This document shows, in pieces, positions 16,670 through 26,471 of a stretch of DNA of 64,000 nucleotides (its first letter is position 1; the number at the start of each line of letters is the position of its first letter). The translations under genes and the position numbers were made by a program. The notes below the pieces were generated by a model. That model was not told where the DNA came from, searched no databases, and was given only the letters and a program-made list of their open reading frames with translations. The stretch lies in assembly GCF_018128065.1 (NCBI RefSeq), contig NZ_CP072360.1, positions 1,244,501 through 1,308,500 on the forward strand, written 5' to 3'. This DNA is from Prevotella melaninogenica. GTDB lineage: Bacteria; Bacteroidota; Bacteroidia; Bacteroidales; Bacteroidaceae.

Positions 16670-19138
16670 TTAACGGAGTTCTGCTCCGAGTTTATTTGTT
16701 AAATTCTTAATTAATTTCTGCATGATGGCATCAATAGCCTTATCGTTGAGTGTCTTCGTCTCATCCTGAAGAATGAAGTTGACAGCATAACTCTTCTTGC
16801 CCTCTGGAAGGTTCTTACCTTGGTAAACATCGAAGAGTTCAACACGCTTCAAGAGCTTCTTGTCTGCCTGACGTGCAATCTCCTCAATCTGTGCAAACTC
16901 AACATTATTGTCAACCAACAATGCAAGGTCACGGCTTACAGCAGGATACTTAGATATCTCTTGGAACTGAAGTTTATTCTTACGAATAGCCTTCATCAGT
17001 CCAGCCCAATCCAACTCTGCATAGTAAACCTTCTGATCGATATCGAAACTCTTCAAGAGTTTATGACTAAGAATACCCATCTCAACGAGTACCTTACCTG
17101 CACGTGTCTTCAGTGTGATTGCTTTGTCAAAAACATTATTGTCAGACTTCTCGCTAACGAGTAAGCCCTGTGCGATACCGATTCGACGCAGAATATTCTC
17201 AACGTATGCCTTCAGTTCATAGAAAGAAGATTCCTGATCAGGGTGCGCCCATGAACCTTGTATGCGCTTACCTGTCACCCACAAAGCCATGTGGTAATCC
17301 TGTGTATAAGCCTTGATAGGACTTTCCTCTGTCCACTTCTCCTTATTGTACTTATAGACATTACCAACCTCAAAGAAGCGGAGATTCTGTGCCTTGCGGT
17401 TCACATTGCGTACAATACTCTCCAAACCACCGAAGAGAAGGGTCTGACGCATCACACCTAAGTCGGCTGAAAGAGGATTCATCACCTTCACAGTCTCCTC
17501 CCAAGGATAAGCATTGAGGTCTGTCTCCTCATAGTAAGAGCTCTTGGTAAGTGAGTTGTTCATAATCTCAGAGAAGCCAGCACCAACCAACTGTTCACCA
17601 ATGATATTCTCACGATGATAGTTCTTGTCAGCCTCTTCTGCAATTGTCAATGAAGACTTCAACTCTGTAGGAATCTCTACATTATTATATCCGTAGATAC
17701 GGAGGACATCTTCTACAACGTCACAAGGTCGCTGTACGTCAACACGATAAGGAGGAACGAGGAGGTTGAGACCCTCTGCATCTTCCTTTTCAACCTTCAT
17801 TTCAAGGCTTTCAACAATGCGCTTAATCGTTTCATGACCAAGTTTCTTACCAATAAGACGATCGCAATACTCATAGTTCAAACGAACTGGGAAGCCCTCC
17901 ATCTTAGTTGGATACTCGTCACGAATCTCCATACTTACCTTTCCACCTGCAAGTTCCTTACAAAGGATTGCAGCCTGCTTGAGTGCATAGATAACGCCAT
18001 TCGGGTCGATACCACGCTCAAAACGAAAACTGGCATCTGTAGAAAGACCATGACGACGAGCGCTCTTACGAATCCATGTCGGGTGGAAATAAGCACTCTC
18101 CAAAACTATGTTTTTGGTCGTCTCATAAGTTCCACTACCCTTTCCACCGAAGACACCAGCGATACACATAGGGTCTTCCTCATTGCAGATAGCAAGATCG
18201 TGTTCGCCAAGGGTATGCTCATCGCCATCCAAAGTAACGAAATTCTTACCTTCGTTCTTGTCCTTAACAATAATATGATTGCCCTTAACCATATCTGCAT
18301 CAAAGCAGTGCATAGGTTGTCCGTAAGCCATCATGATATAGTTAGTAATGTCGACGATGTTATTGATTGGGCGTAGACCGATAATATTCAGTTTATCCTT
18401 CAACCACTGTGGACTTTCCTTTACCTCACAATCCGTCATACTCAAACAAGCATAACGACGGCAAGCATCAGTATTCTCGATCGTCACATCAATAGGAAGG
18501 TCATGATTATCAACCTTAAAAGCATCACAAGAAGGGCGATGCAATGAGGTTTCATAACCATTCTGTATCAACCATGCATAGAGGTCGCGCGCCACACCAT
18601 AATGACTTAACGCATCAGCACGGTTTGCCGTAATGTCTATTTCAATCAACCAGTCACTATCCAACTGGTAATACTCTGATGCTGGCTGACCTACTGGTGC
18701 ATTGTCTGGTAACACGATAATACCATCGTGCGCTGTGCCGACACCAATCTCATCCTCGGCACAAATCATTCCAAAACTCTCTACACCACGCAGCTTACTT
18801 CTCTTAATCGTAAACTCATTGTCACCATCATAGAGTACACAACCTAAGTCAGCTACGATAACCTTCTGTCCTGCTGCAACATTCGGTGCACCACATACGA
18901 TCTGCTGTGGTTCGCCCTTGCCAAGGTCAACGGTTGTTACGTGAAGATGATCAGAGTTTGGATGTGCCTCGCAAGTGAGTACCTTACCGACATACAATCC
19001 CTTCAGTCCACCTCGTATCGTTTCAACTTCTTCCAATGCGCCAACCTCCAAACCAATAGAGGTGAGTGCAACAGCAATCTCTTCTGGAGTTAGACTGAAG
19101 TCAACGTATTCCTTTAGCCACTTATATGAAATATTCAT
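16670..19138 (-). CDS. pheT: Phenylalanine--tRNA ligase beta subunit
   Basis: An 822-residue subunit that works with PheS to charge tRNA-Phe. Domains in order: N-terminal MNISYKWLKEYVDF, an EMAP-type tRNA-binding OB fold (about 40-150: VGKVLTCEAHPNSDHLHVTT, QIVCGAPNV), B3/4 and B5 domains (ADALSHYGVARDL, about 190 onward), a catalytic-like core, and the C-terminal FDX-ACB anticodon-binding domain from about 730 (SKYPAVSRDLALLVDNNV). Length is normal. pheS is not in the window. First gene of the pheT-yebC operon. Confidence 0.97.
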   Translation of the reverse strand: MNISYKWLKEYVDFSLTPEEIAVALTSIGLEVGALEEVETIRGGLKGLYVGKVLTCEAHPNSDHLHVTTVDLGKGEPQQIVCGAPNVAAGQKVIVADLGCVLYDGDNEFTIKRSKLRGVESFGMICAEDEIGVGTAHDGIIVLPDNAPVGQPASEYYQLDSDWLIEIDITANRADALSHYGVARDLYAWLIQNGYETSLHRPSCDAFKVDNHDLPIDVTIENTDACRRYACLSMTDCEVKESPQWLKDKLNIIGLRPINNIVDITNYIMMAYGQPMHCFDADMVKGNHIIVKDKNEGKNFVTLDGDEHTLGEHDLAICNEEDPMCIAGVFGGKGSGTYETTKNIVLESAYFHPTWIRKSARRHGLSTDASFRFERGIDPNGVIYALKQAAILCKELAGGKVSMEIRDEYPTKMEGFPVRLNYEYCDRLIGKKLGHETIKRIVESLEMKVEKEDAEGLNLLVPPYRVDVQRPCDVVEDVLRIYGYNNVEIPTELKSSLTIAEEADKNYHRENIIGEQLVGAGFSEIMNNSLTKSSYYEETDLNAYPWEETVKVMNPLSADLGVMRQTLLFGGLESIVRNVNRKAQNLRFFEVGNVYKYNKEKWTEESPIKAYTQDYHMALWVTGKRIQGSWAHPDQESSFYELKAYVENILRRIGIAQGLLVSEKSDNNVFDKAITLKTRAGKVLVEMGILSHKLLKSFDIDQKVYYAELDWAGLMKAIRKNKLQFQEISKYPAVSRDLALLVDNNVEFAQIEEIARQADKKLLKRVELFDVYQGKNLPEGKKSYAVNFILQDETKTLNDKAIDAIMQKLIKNLTNKLGAELR

Positions 19139-19172
19139 TATATTGTTATATTGTTTGTTCTGAAAATACGTG

Positions 19173-19180
19173 CAAATTTA
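19173..19180 (-). promoter_or_regulatory. -7 element of the pheT-yebC operon
   Basis: Minus strand TAAATTTG followed by C, 35 bases upstream of the pheT ATG. Confidence 0.6.
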
Positions 19181-19347
19181 CTAAAAAACTCAGACATAGC
19201 AAAAGGATAAAAGAAAAAAGCGGTTATGGTAGAAGAAACTCCCTCTTTCTTCCATTATAACAATGAACAACAACAACTTTTGCTTATGAACAATAGACGT
19301 AAGTGCCTTTAGCTCAACAAAAGGGATGGCGATTATTCTTTAATAAT

Positions 19348-19378
19348 TGCAGATCTCAAGATAATCTCTTACCTTTGC
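19348..19378 (+). promoter_or_regulatory. Promoter of the YpfJ-like peptidase gene
   Basis: TTG (19348-19350), 20 bases, then TACCTTTG (19371-19378), a good Bacteroidetes -33/-7 pair 40 bases before the ATG. Confidence 0.65.
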
Positions 19379-19418
19379 AGGCATAAAACAAGTTTAGACA
19401 AAAAACTAAAGAAACAAT

Positions 19419-20303
19419 ATGAGACTTACAGGACGTAGAGAAAGCAATAATGTAGAAGACCGACGTGGCATGGGTACTGGTGCAAAAGCAGGTATTGGAG
19501 GCATTGGAGGTATCATTATCATAGCTCTTTTCACCTTTTTAAGCGGTGGCAACTTAGGGGATTTCGTTAACAACGTTGTGCAAACACAGATGCAGGGACA
19601 GACTGAAGTACAGACCGATGGGCAACAACACCAATTCACAGAAGAAGAGGAGAAACTTGCTGATTTCTCAAAACAGATTCTTGCTGGTACTGAAGATGTC
19701 TGGACAGAGCAGTTTCAGCTTCACGGTATGAAGTATCAATACCCTACCCTCGTTCTCTTTACAGGTGCTGTACAAACTGCTTGTGGCAATGGTTCGGTCG
19801 CTATGGGACCTTTCTATTGCTCTGCTGACCAGCGCCTTTACCTTGACTTGAGTTTCTTTAGTGGTATGCGTAAGGACTTAGGAATAGAAGCAAAGGGCGA
19901 TCTTGACTTTGCCTACGCTTACGTGATTGCGCATGAAGTAGGTCATCATGTAGAATATCTCCGTGGTATTCTTGGTAAATGTCATGCAAAGATGGCACGT
20001 GTCAGTCAAGAAAAAGCTAATAAGCTCAGCGTAAAACTTGAACTCCTTGCCGATTACTACGCTGGCTGTTGGGCACATTATGACAACGAGAAATTCCAAA
20101 GTATTACTGATGGTGACATTGAGGAAGCGGTTGATTGTGCTGAGAAAATCGGTGACAACTATCTTCAAAAGAAAGCACGTGGCTATGCACAGCCCGAAAC
20201 CTTCACACACGGAACTTCCGAACAACGTATGTATTGGTTGAAGAAAGGTATAGAAACTGGTGATTGGGACACAACACCCTTTGCCCCAGGAGAGTTAGAT
20301 TAA
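19419..20303 (+). CDS. YpfJ-family neutral zinc metallopeptidase
   Basis: A 294-residue protein of the putative neutral zinc metallopeptidase family (YpfJ/KPN_02809). The N-terminus MRLTGRRESNNVEDRRG is the family start; one transmembrane helix follows (about 27-48). The peptidase part carries the zinc motif AHEVGHHVE near residue 175, preceded by CGNGSVAMGPFYCSADQRLY and followed by ELLADYYAGCWAH and GTSEQRMYWLKKG. Its physiological substrate is unknown. It stands alone; about 480 bases downstream hold a repeat array and the promoter of the next gene. Confidence 0.9.
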   Translation: MRLTGRRESNNVEDRRGMGTGAKAGIGGIGGIIIIALFTFLSGGNLGDFVNNVVQTQMQGQTEVQTDGQQHQFTEEEEKLADFSKQILAGTEDVWTEQFQLHGMKYQYPTLVLFTGAVQTACGNGSVAMGPFYCSADQRLYLDLSFFSGMRKDLGIEAKGDLDFAYAYVIAHEVGHHVEYLRGILGKCHAKMARVSQEKANKLSVKLELLADYYAGCWAHYDNEKFQSITDGDIEEAVDCAEKIGDNYLQKKARGYAQPETFTHGTSEQRMYWLKKGIETGDWDTTPFAPGELD

Positions 20304-20421
20304 AACTTAATCAAAACCTTCCTGTAACTAAAAAGCATTCTTATAGCATAGCAAGTAAGCCTTGCCAGCTATAAACATAATCTGCTTTTAGAAGCAAAAC
20401 GATTACAAATGACAATTTATC

Positions 20422-20512
20422 TTCATGATAAAAAAGAATTATTTTCACGAAAATAAATATTTCCTTTCACGTGAATAAATATTTTTTTTCATGGAAATAA
20501 TTCGCAAGATAG
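20422..20512. repeat. 22-bp-period palindrome array, family 2 copy A
   Basis: Four units, with the C of TTCA(C/T)G at 20424, 20446, 20468 and 20490, exactly 22 apart. Cores are TTCATGA, TTTTCACGAAAA, TTTCACGTGAA and TTTCATGGAAA, joined by AT-rich AATAAATATTT. Lies downstream of the YpfJ-like gene. Related arrays are at 28160 and 40503. Confidence 0.75.
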
Positions 20513-20658
20513 CGATAATTACAGTTTGCCTTTTAGAGGTGTAACGAGAGTGTATTGAGGTAAAAAGAACTATTGATGGCGATTTCTTCTTTTATATAAT
20601 CTAAAACCACTTTATGTAAAAAAATTCTGATTAGTTTTCTTTTTAGCCGTTTTTTATT

Positions 20659-20666
20659 TACCTTTG
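20659..20666 (+). promoter_or_regulatory. -7 element of the exported-protein cluster
   Basis: TACCTTTG followed by C, about 120 bases upstream of the ATG at 20786. Confidence 0.5.
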
Positions 20667-20785
20667 CATGAACAAAACCTAAATAAAATCTTAACAAAGA
20701 GTAGCCTACAATACCTATTCCCCATTTAATAGTGTAAATAAGTTGACTACAAACTTGCTTGAAAAAACATAAAAACTTAATAACT

Positions 20786-21820
20786 ATGACCAAAAAGTTA
20801 ATAGTATTATCTCTAATACTACTGTTGCCTATCACAATATGGGCACAGAGTTCTGTGACATTTGATTTTTCAACGTCTTCATCAGATGATGCTGTACCTC
20901 CAATAATAAAAAAGGATGGTATTACTCTGAAGTTTAGTGCTCTCTCAAAAGAATTTTTGTCTGATTATCATAAGCAGGAGAATTCTATTTTCTTGAGACT
21001 CAAATATAAAGGATTACTATCAATAGAAAGTAAAGATTACATTATTACATCTATTAAATTTATTACTTATGATCGGAAGCATCTTTTAAAGGTGTATAAT
21101 GGAGATAAATTATCTATTAAGAAATTCAACAAAACTAATGATAAACTTTATTTACAAGAATGGTCTGAACATACTTCCAGTATATCTTTTGCCGCTTTTG
21201 GTGGATATAACGTAGATATAAAATCAATCAAGGTGACATATGTCATTCCTATTGCAATATCATCTGCTGAAAGAGCAACACTTTATTATAGTGATAAGTC
21301 ATTTATTATTCCTAAGGGCATTGTTGCACGCACCTATAAAATCGAAGGTAATGTACTTTTTCAAAGTAAGGAGTATAAAGAAGGAAATGTACTTCCGAAG
21401 GGTACTGCTGTCGTTTTAGAGGCTAAGGAAGGTAATTATTTCTTTGAAGAAACAAATAAGACTGGTGATACTGACCCTGATAATGTTTTGCGTGGTTCTG
21501 ATAATAAAACGATGACGACAGGAGGAAAGCTGTATTATGTGTTTGGTAAAGGTAGTAATGGTGTCGGTTTCTATTGGAAAGAGCCAGATGGTAAGGTCTT
21601 TACAACAGAAGCACACAAAGCCTATCTTGCTTATTCTCCATCAACAACCGCACATGCAAAGAGTTTTCTCGGTTTTGATGTTGCTTTGGGAATAGAAGAT
21701 TCTTCAGCGATTGAAAAGGTAGCGATTAGTAGTCCTATTTATAATCTTGCTGGGCAGCAAGTGGATAAGGATTATAAGGGAATAGTAATCGTAAACGGAA
21801 AGAAGTATCTTAACAGATAA
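20786..21820 (+). CDS. Secreted protein with Prevotella-type C-terminal tail
   Basis: A 344-residue exported protein of unknown function. Signal peptide MTKKLIVLSLILLLPITIWA is followed by QSS. The first mature stretch (VTFDFSTSSSDD) and its predicted strands suggest a carbohydrate-binding-like beta sandwich, a weak inference. The C-terminus (SPIYNLAGQQVDKDYKGIVI then VNGKKYLNR) is a tail shared by many large secreted Prevotella proteins and probably serves surface export or anchoring. The start at 20786 gives a clean signal peptide; an earlier in-frame codon at 20759 only adds a charged leader. First of three consecutive plus-strand genes. Confidence 0.75.
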   Translation: MTKKLIVLSLILLLPITIWAQSSVTFDFSTSSSDDAVPPIIKKDGITLKFSALSKEFLSDYHKQENSIFLRLKYKGLLSIESKDYIITSIKFITYDRKHLLKVYNGDKLSIKKFNKTNDKLYLQEWSEHTSSISFAAFGGYNVDIKSIKVTYVIPIAISSAERATLYYSDKSFIIPKGIVARTYKIEGNVLFQSKEYKEGNVLPKGTAVVLEAKEGNYFFEETNKTGDTDPDNVLRGSDNKTMTTGGKLYYVFGKGSNGVGFYWKEPDGKVFTTEAHKAYLAYSPSTTAHAKSFLGFDVALGIEDSSAIEKVAISSPIYNLAGQQVDKDYKGIVIVNGKKYLNR

Positions 21821-21877
21821 GTCTTCAAGCTGTCATGCATGGTACAATAGTGATTAACTGATTTTTAATAAGTAGAC

Positions 21878-22090
21878 ATGAAAACATATATCAAACCTTT
21901 AATAAAGAATTATCACGTTTTATCCTCTTTTCATTTGTTGGCTGGCTCACCAGAAAAGGCAGGAAAGGCTTTGACGAATGATCAAGGATTAGTACATAAT
22001 CAGCCAGAGCCAGATATAAAACAATTATCGAAAGGAGACTTGTTCTCTGATTATAATATTACAGACTCTATGACGGAATGGAGTGATTAA
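21878..22090 (+). CDS. Small hypothetical protein
   Basis: A 70-residue protein (MKTYIKPLIKNYHVLSSFHL ...) with an LLAGSPEKAG segment around residue 23 and an acidic C-terminus. Short Prevotella proteins with this kind of opening, a basic TYIKP start and an LxAGSP motif, are common next to surface-lipoprotein genes; the AGS site may be a cleavage point of a peptide leader. No function can be given. It sits 57 bases after the secreted-protein gene and 30 bases before the lipoprotein gene, so it is probably in the same transcript. Confidence 0.65.
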   Translation: MKTYIKPLIKNYHVLSSFHLLAGSPEKAGKALTNDQGLVHNQPEPDIKQLSKGDLFSDYNITDSMTEWSD

Positions 22091-22120
22091 CAATACTTTA
22101 CTATAACTTAAACAATTACG

Positions 22121-23121
22121 ATGATGAAAAAACAAGTAACATGGTTTGGGCTTTTGTGCTGCTTACTTTTGTTTGCAGCCTGTGAAAAGCCTGTATTAGA
22201 AAGCAATGAAAGTGGTAAAAAGCCTAATGGCACAAAGGAAAAACTTACCAGAGTTGTACGTATCCATCCTAAGGAGCTACGCGTTGAAACGATAGAAGAG
22301 GCAATGCAGGCAAAACGACAGCCTATGAGTAGGGCGAATAGTGAAGAAAAGAAGAAAAATAAGTTGTATGCTGTCAATGTCTACGAGAAGAAACCTAATG
22401 ATGAGAGTTATTCTCTGTATGCTTATGGTTTGTTCACGAATCTTTCAAAGATTGCATTAAAGATGAACGTGGAGAACCTTTATAAAGTAGAGTGTTTGAC
22501 AGTTGAGGAGGGAGACGATAGGCTTGGAACTAAGGATGGAGAGTATTTGGCTCCTTTCTTGCATGGAGCGAATAAAGGGACAAAGGCTGCAAATACTTTT
22601 GTTTTCTCAAAAGATGAAAACATGAATAACTTAACGAATAGTGAAACGATCATAGCTAATGGACAAGGCATTGCAAATCCACGTCTTGTCAAGCTCTATG
22701 GTACTATCAATGATTTCAGTCCTAAAATAACAAAAGATCTAACCATTGATATGCGAAAGGCTGTGTTTGGATTGCGTTTCAAGGTAACACCGCCTGATGA
22801 AGGTAAATTAGTTATTACATATTTGGGGTGGCGTATAACTGTGATGGATAACAGTGCTGCGTATGATAATAGTGCGACATATTCTTTCTACGATATTGTA
22901 AATGCAAGTCAAGAAGGTTATCAAGCAACAGTTGACGTAAAGATTACATGGACAAAAGTGACGGAACCATAGAGCAGGAAACCAAGCAGTTAACTGTCAA
23001 GCGGAATGTTATGACTGTTATAGATATTAGTGTGGAAGGACAAAAGCCACAAGGGTTTATCTTCAACGAAGAAACAGGTGACATGAAAACTGAGAATGTT
23101 AAGTGGAAACTGGTATTATAG
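22121..23121 (+). pseudogene. Fimbrillin-like surface lipoprotein, one frame break
   Basis: The open frame stops at 22972 after 283 residues, but adding one base to the AAAA run at 22954-22957 lets it continue (TWTKSDGTIEQETKQLTVKR ... TENVKWKLVL) to TAG at 23119-23121, giving 333 residues. The N-terminus is a lipoprotein signal (MMKKQVTWFGLLCCLLLF, lipobox FAAC). The body resembles fimbrillin/Mfa2-like surface lipoproteins of Bacteroidota: the 'IDMRKAVFGLRFKV' strand and 'VDVKITWTK' near the end. That family call is weak. The break may be an assembly error rather than a true inactivation. The stop lies just before the group II intron at 23134, which is on the other strand. Confidence 0.6.
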
Positions 23122-23133
23122 TCTTTAATTTCA

Positions 23134-23813
23134 ATCGAGTAGGAGGTAAATGTTACTCATAAGAGGCATTTACCTCCTACTTTTACATTTACCGACCTCC
23201 CACACCACCGTACATACCGTTCAGCATACGGTGGTTTCGGGTTTTCTCATCTCACGATGTGTGGCAAGTTGTTTTCAGCTATCCCTTTGAGTACGACCAC
23301 TTCTATTCTATTGTCGGATTCCGTCCTATCGTACGAATAGAGAGTTCCTTTCGGACATCTGGTTACAAACAAAATCGCAGGGTAGCAATCATTTACTATT
23401 GCACTGCCCGATTCAGTCCTTCCCCATAGGCACACGTGCCTTAGGTACTATGGCATCTTCTGACTTATCACGACAAGTTTTGCTCCATGAGTTACGTAAA
23501 AGAAATAAATCGTCATGTCCGTGAGACCTCCTCGGATAAGGGCATTGTCTTTCCATCTTATACCTACTTCATTTTTCGCTTCGCTCAAGGAAACTCCACC
23601 AACCGTTCCGAATAGCTATGGGACTTTGATTTGTTTGGCAATCTCAGCCACGGTTATATGCCTTATATGAAATTTCTGTCCGTTAGGTCAGATGTTTGCC
23701 GCCAGCTTCCTTCAGATTTCACCTCACGATGAGCACCCTCTGGCTATGTAATTCCTGCTATTAGGGCTTACTCGGGACTTACACCCGTTAGACAATGCTC
23801 ATGCCGAGCGTAC
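23134..23813 (-). mobile_element. Group II intron (class C-like) without reverse transcriptase
   Basis: Read on the minus strand, about 680 nt show the order of a group II ribozyme: a 5' end GTACGCTCGGC (form of GUGYG), domain I segments GGGTGTAAGTCCCGAG and ATCTGAAGGAAGCTGGCGGC, the pre-ORF region with AAGTCAGAAGATGCCATAGT, a domain V hairpin (23204-23235, arms ACCACCGTA / TACGGTGGT), GGGAGGTCGG, then a long domain VI stem (GTAGGAGGTAAATG / CATTTACCTCCTAC) ending CTCGAT at 23134. No reverse-transcriptase frame exists; the longest frame inside (62 codons) has no RT motif. It sits 3' of the thrA terminator hairpin, the site choice of group IIC introns. Class and exact ends are inferred from memory of the family. 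Confidence 0.8.
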
Positions 23814-23816
23814 TAA

Positions 23817-23854
23817 ACAGAAAGGGAGCATACATAGCGTACGCCCTTTTCTTT
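23817..23854 (-). terminator. thrA terminator hairpin, group IIC intron target
   Basis: On the minus strand AGAAAAGGGCGTACGC pairs with the following TATGCTCCCTTTCT, with GTTTA after it and then the intron 5' end. It follows the thrA stop by about 30 bases. Confidence 0.65.
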
Positions 23855-23883
23855 TTGATATATAATGCTTTACTAATGTCTCT

Positions 23884-26317
23884 TTAGATGTTAGCGATAC
23901 TCATGATGTTTGCAAACACTCCGGCTGCCGTTACCGATGCACCGGCACCATAGCCCTGTATCTGCATAGGATACTCCTTATAACGATCAGTGGTCAGTAG
24001 GACTATGTTGTTAGAACCTTCAAGATTATAGAAAGGATGGGTAGAAGCCACTTCCTTTAGTGCAACATTCGTCTTGCCACGTTCCATTGTAGCAACGAAA
24101 CGCCAGCGTTTACCCTCTTGTGCAAGCTTCTGACGACGCTCTTCAAAGTTGGCATCAAGTTCAGGAAGACGTTTCCAGAAGTCTTCTACTGTGCCTTGGA
24201 AATAATCGTCTGGGACAAAGAGATGCTTTTCAACATCCTCTTGTTCCACCTTGTATCCAGCCTCACGTGTGAGGATAACCAGCTTACGAACAACATCCGT
24301 TCCACTAAGGTCAATACGTGGATCTGGCTCACTATAGCCCTGCTCTTTAGCACGTTTAACAGTTTCAGAGAAGGGAACATCAGCTCCAATCTCATTAAAG
24401 ATGAAGTTAAGCGTACCTGATAATACGGCTTCAATCTTTAGTATTTTGTCACCTGAATTACGTAAGTCGTTGATAGTACCAATGATAGGCAAACCTGCGC
24501 CCACGTTTGTTTCAAAGCGGAATTTGACACCACGCTGGATAGCAGTCTGCTTCAAGTGATAGTAATTCTCGTATGCACTTGATGCTGCTATCTTATTGGC
24601 TGCAATCACAGAGATGTTATTCTCCAACAAAGACTGGTAAAGTGCTGCCACCTCTTTAGAAGCAGTACAATCCACAAATACCGAGTTAAAGATATTCATC
24701 TTGAGGATAACATCACGCAAGTGCTCTGGACTTGAAGGCTCACTCTCTTTGAGTTCCTCAAGATAATTATTGAGGTCCAAACCGTCACGATTGAAGATAG
24801 CATTTTTAGATGAGGCAATACCCACCACATTCAACTTCAAGTTAGAATTTTGCTTTAGCTCTTCATACTGGCTCTTAATTTGTTCTATGAGCTTTCCTCC
24901 TACCGTACCAACACCACAAATAAGAGATTAAGCACCTTGTATTCTGACAAGAAGAAAGAGTCGTGAAGTACATTTAACGACTTTCTTAAATCCGAACCCT
25001 TAACGACGAATGAGATATTCATCTCTGACGCACCCTGCGCAATAGCTGTAATACTAATACCAGAACGACCAAGTGTCTCGAAAAGCTTGCCACTGATACC
25101 AGGTGTTCGTTTCATATTTTCGCCAACGATAGCCACTGTTGCAAGTCCACTTTCAGCGTGCATTGGGAACATACGACCATCTTCTATCTCAAGGCGGAAT
25201 TCTTCATTGAGCACCTTCACTGCATTATCAGCATCTTCATCCTTCACACCGATAGAAGTATTGTTCTCTGAAGCAGCCTGTGACACGAGGAAGACACTGA
25301 TACCATTGTTAGCAAGAGAGCTAAAGATACGTCGGTTGACACCAACAACACCCACCATAGAAAGACCCGTCACGGTTATAACCGTTGTGCCTTTAATAGA
25401 TGAAATACCCTTAATAGGCTTTTGGTTGTTTTCAATGTGCGACTTGATGATCGTACCTTTCCCATCAGGATTAAACGTATTTTAACCTTAATAGGTATAT
25501 TCTTTACGCAGACTGGGTATATCGTTGGAGGATAGATTACCTTTGCACCAAAGTTACAAAGCTCCATAGCCTCGGTATAAGAAAGCTCGTTGATAGTATA
25601 AGCACCTTTGATAACACGAGGGTCAGCGGTCATAAAGCCATCAACATCCGTCCATATCTCTAACACTTCAGCATTAAGCATTGCAGCAAGGATTGAAGCA
25701 GTGTAGTCACTTCCACCACGTCCGAGATTGGTTATGTCGCCTGAGTCACGGTCTTGTGCTATGAAACCAGGTATTAAAGAGATGCGAGGAAGGTCAGAGA
25801 AAGTGTCTAATACAAGTTTGTTAGTCAGTTCTGAATCAAGACTTCTTTTGCCGTGTTTCTCCTCAGTCTTAATAAACTCACGTGCATCAAACCACTTAGC
25901 TCCACGGATAAGGGTTGCAACGATTCTTGAACTAAGGCGTTCACCATAGCTCACAATAGTGTCCTCTGTCTTATGACTGAGGTCATGAATTAAGAATACA
26001 CCGTAATAAATAGACTGGAGTTGCTCGAAGAGACTATCCACTTTGCAGAATAGTATCTCACGGTCATGTGGGTCGGTAATTATTGCATCTATCATCTTGT
26101 GATGTCGTGCAACAATTGAATCAAACTCTGTTCTCCAACTATCATCACCGTTCAAGGCGAGTTTAGAGGTAGCAATAAGCTGATCGGTTATACCACCTAA
26201 GGCACTAACAACCACAATGACGGGTTGATGTTTTGCCTCCTTTTCTACAATCTTTTGCAGACTTAAAATACTCGAAACAGAACCTACGGATGTTCCACCA
26301 AACTTTAATACTTTCAT
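23884..26317 (-). CDS. thrA: Bifunctional aspartokinase / homoserine dehydrogenase, two frame breaks
   Basis: Three consecutive frames make one ThrA: aspartokinase (MKVLKFGGTSVGSV, residues 1 to about 280), two ACT domains (VTGLSMVGVVGVNRRIFSSL ... ITAIAQGASEMNISFVV), and homoserine dehydrogenase (NVVGIASSKNAIFN, GAGLPIIGTINDLRNSGDKI). The breaks are repaired by one T added to the plus-strand TTTT run at 25480-25483 (restoring IPIKVKNTFNPDGKGTI) and one A added at 24922-24923 (restoring NLFICGVGTVGGKL, the NAD-binding glycine loop). The repaired length, 811 residues, is normal. It makes aspartyl phosphate and homoserine for threonine, methionine and lysine. Assembly error is more likely than gene loss. 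Confidence 0.85.
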
Positions 26318-26383
26318 TCCTGATGTTTAATTTGTTATTATTCGGCATCCCCGTTACAATGGGGGAAGTGCAAAACTTGGTCA

Positions 26384-26391
26384 CAAAAATA
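26384..26391 (-). promoter_or_regulatory. -7 element of thrA
   Basis: Minus strand TATTTTTG, 67 bases upstream of the thrA ATG. No amino-acid leader peptide or T-box-like structure was seen in the short leader. Confidence 0.5.
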
Positions 26392-26436
26392 ACAAGAAAT
26401 ATTGCAATAGCCAACGATTTTCTCGATATATTTGAG

Positions 26437-26444
26437 TAAATTTG
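26437..26444 (+). promoter_or_regulatory. -7 element of the FAD-dependent dehydrogenase gene
   Basis: TAAATTTG. It overlaps the in-frame TTG at 26442, which rules that codon out as a start and supports the ATG at 26472. Confidence 0.6.
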
Positions 26445-26471
26445 TGGCAAAAAGAAGAAGTTATACGATAT

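Noticed and set aside
23139..23183. Hairpin after the lipoprotein gene as an ordinary terminator
   Set aside because: The stem GTAGGAGGTAAATG/CATTTACCTCCTAC fits domain VI of the intron on the minus strand, ending CTCGAT. It may still stop plus-strand transcription, but intron structure explains it better.
23247..23435. A 62-codon minus-strand frame (MCLWGRTESGSA...)
   Set aside because: It lies inside the group II intron ribozyme, crosses conserved structural segments and has no protein family features.
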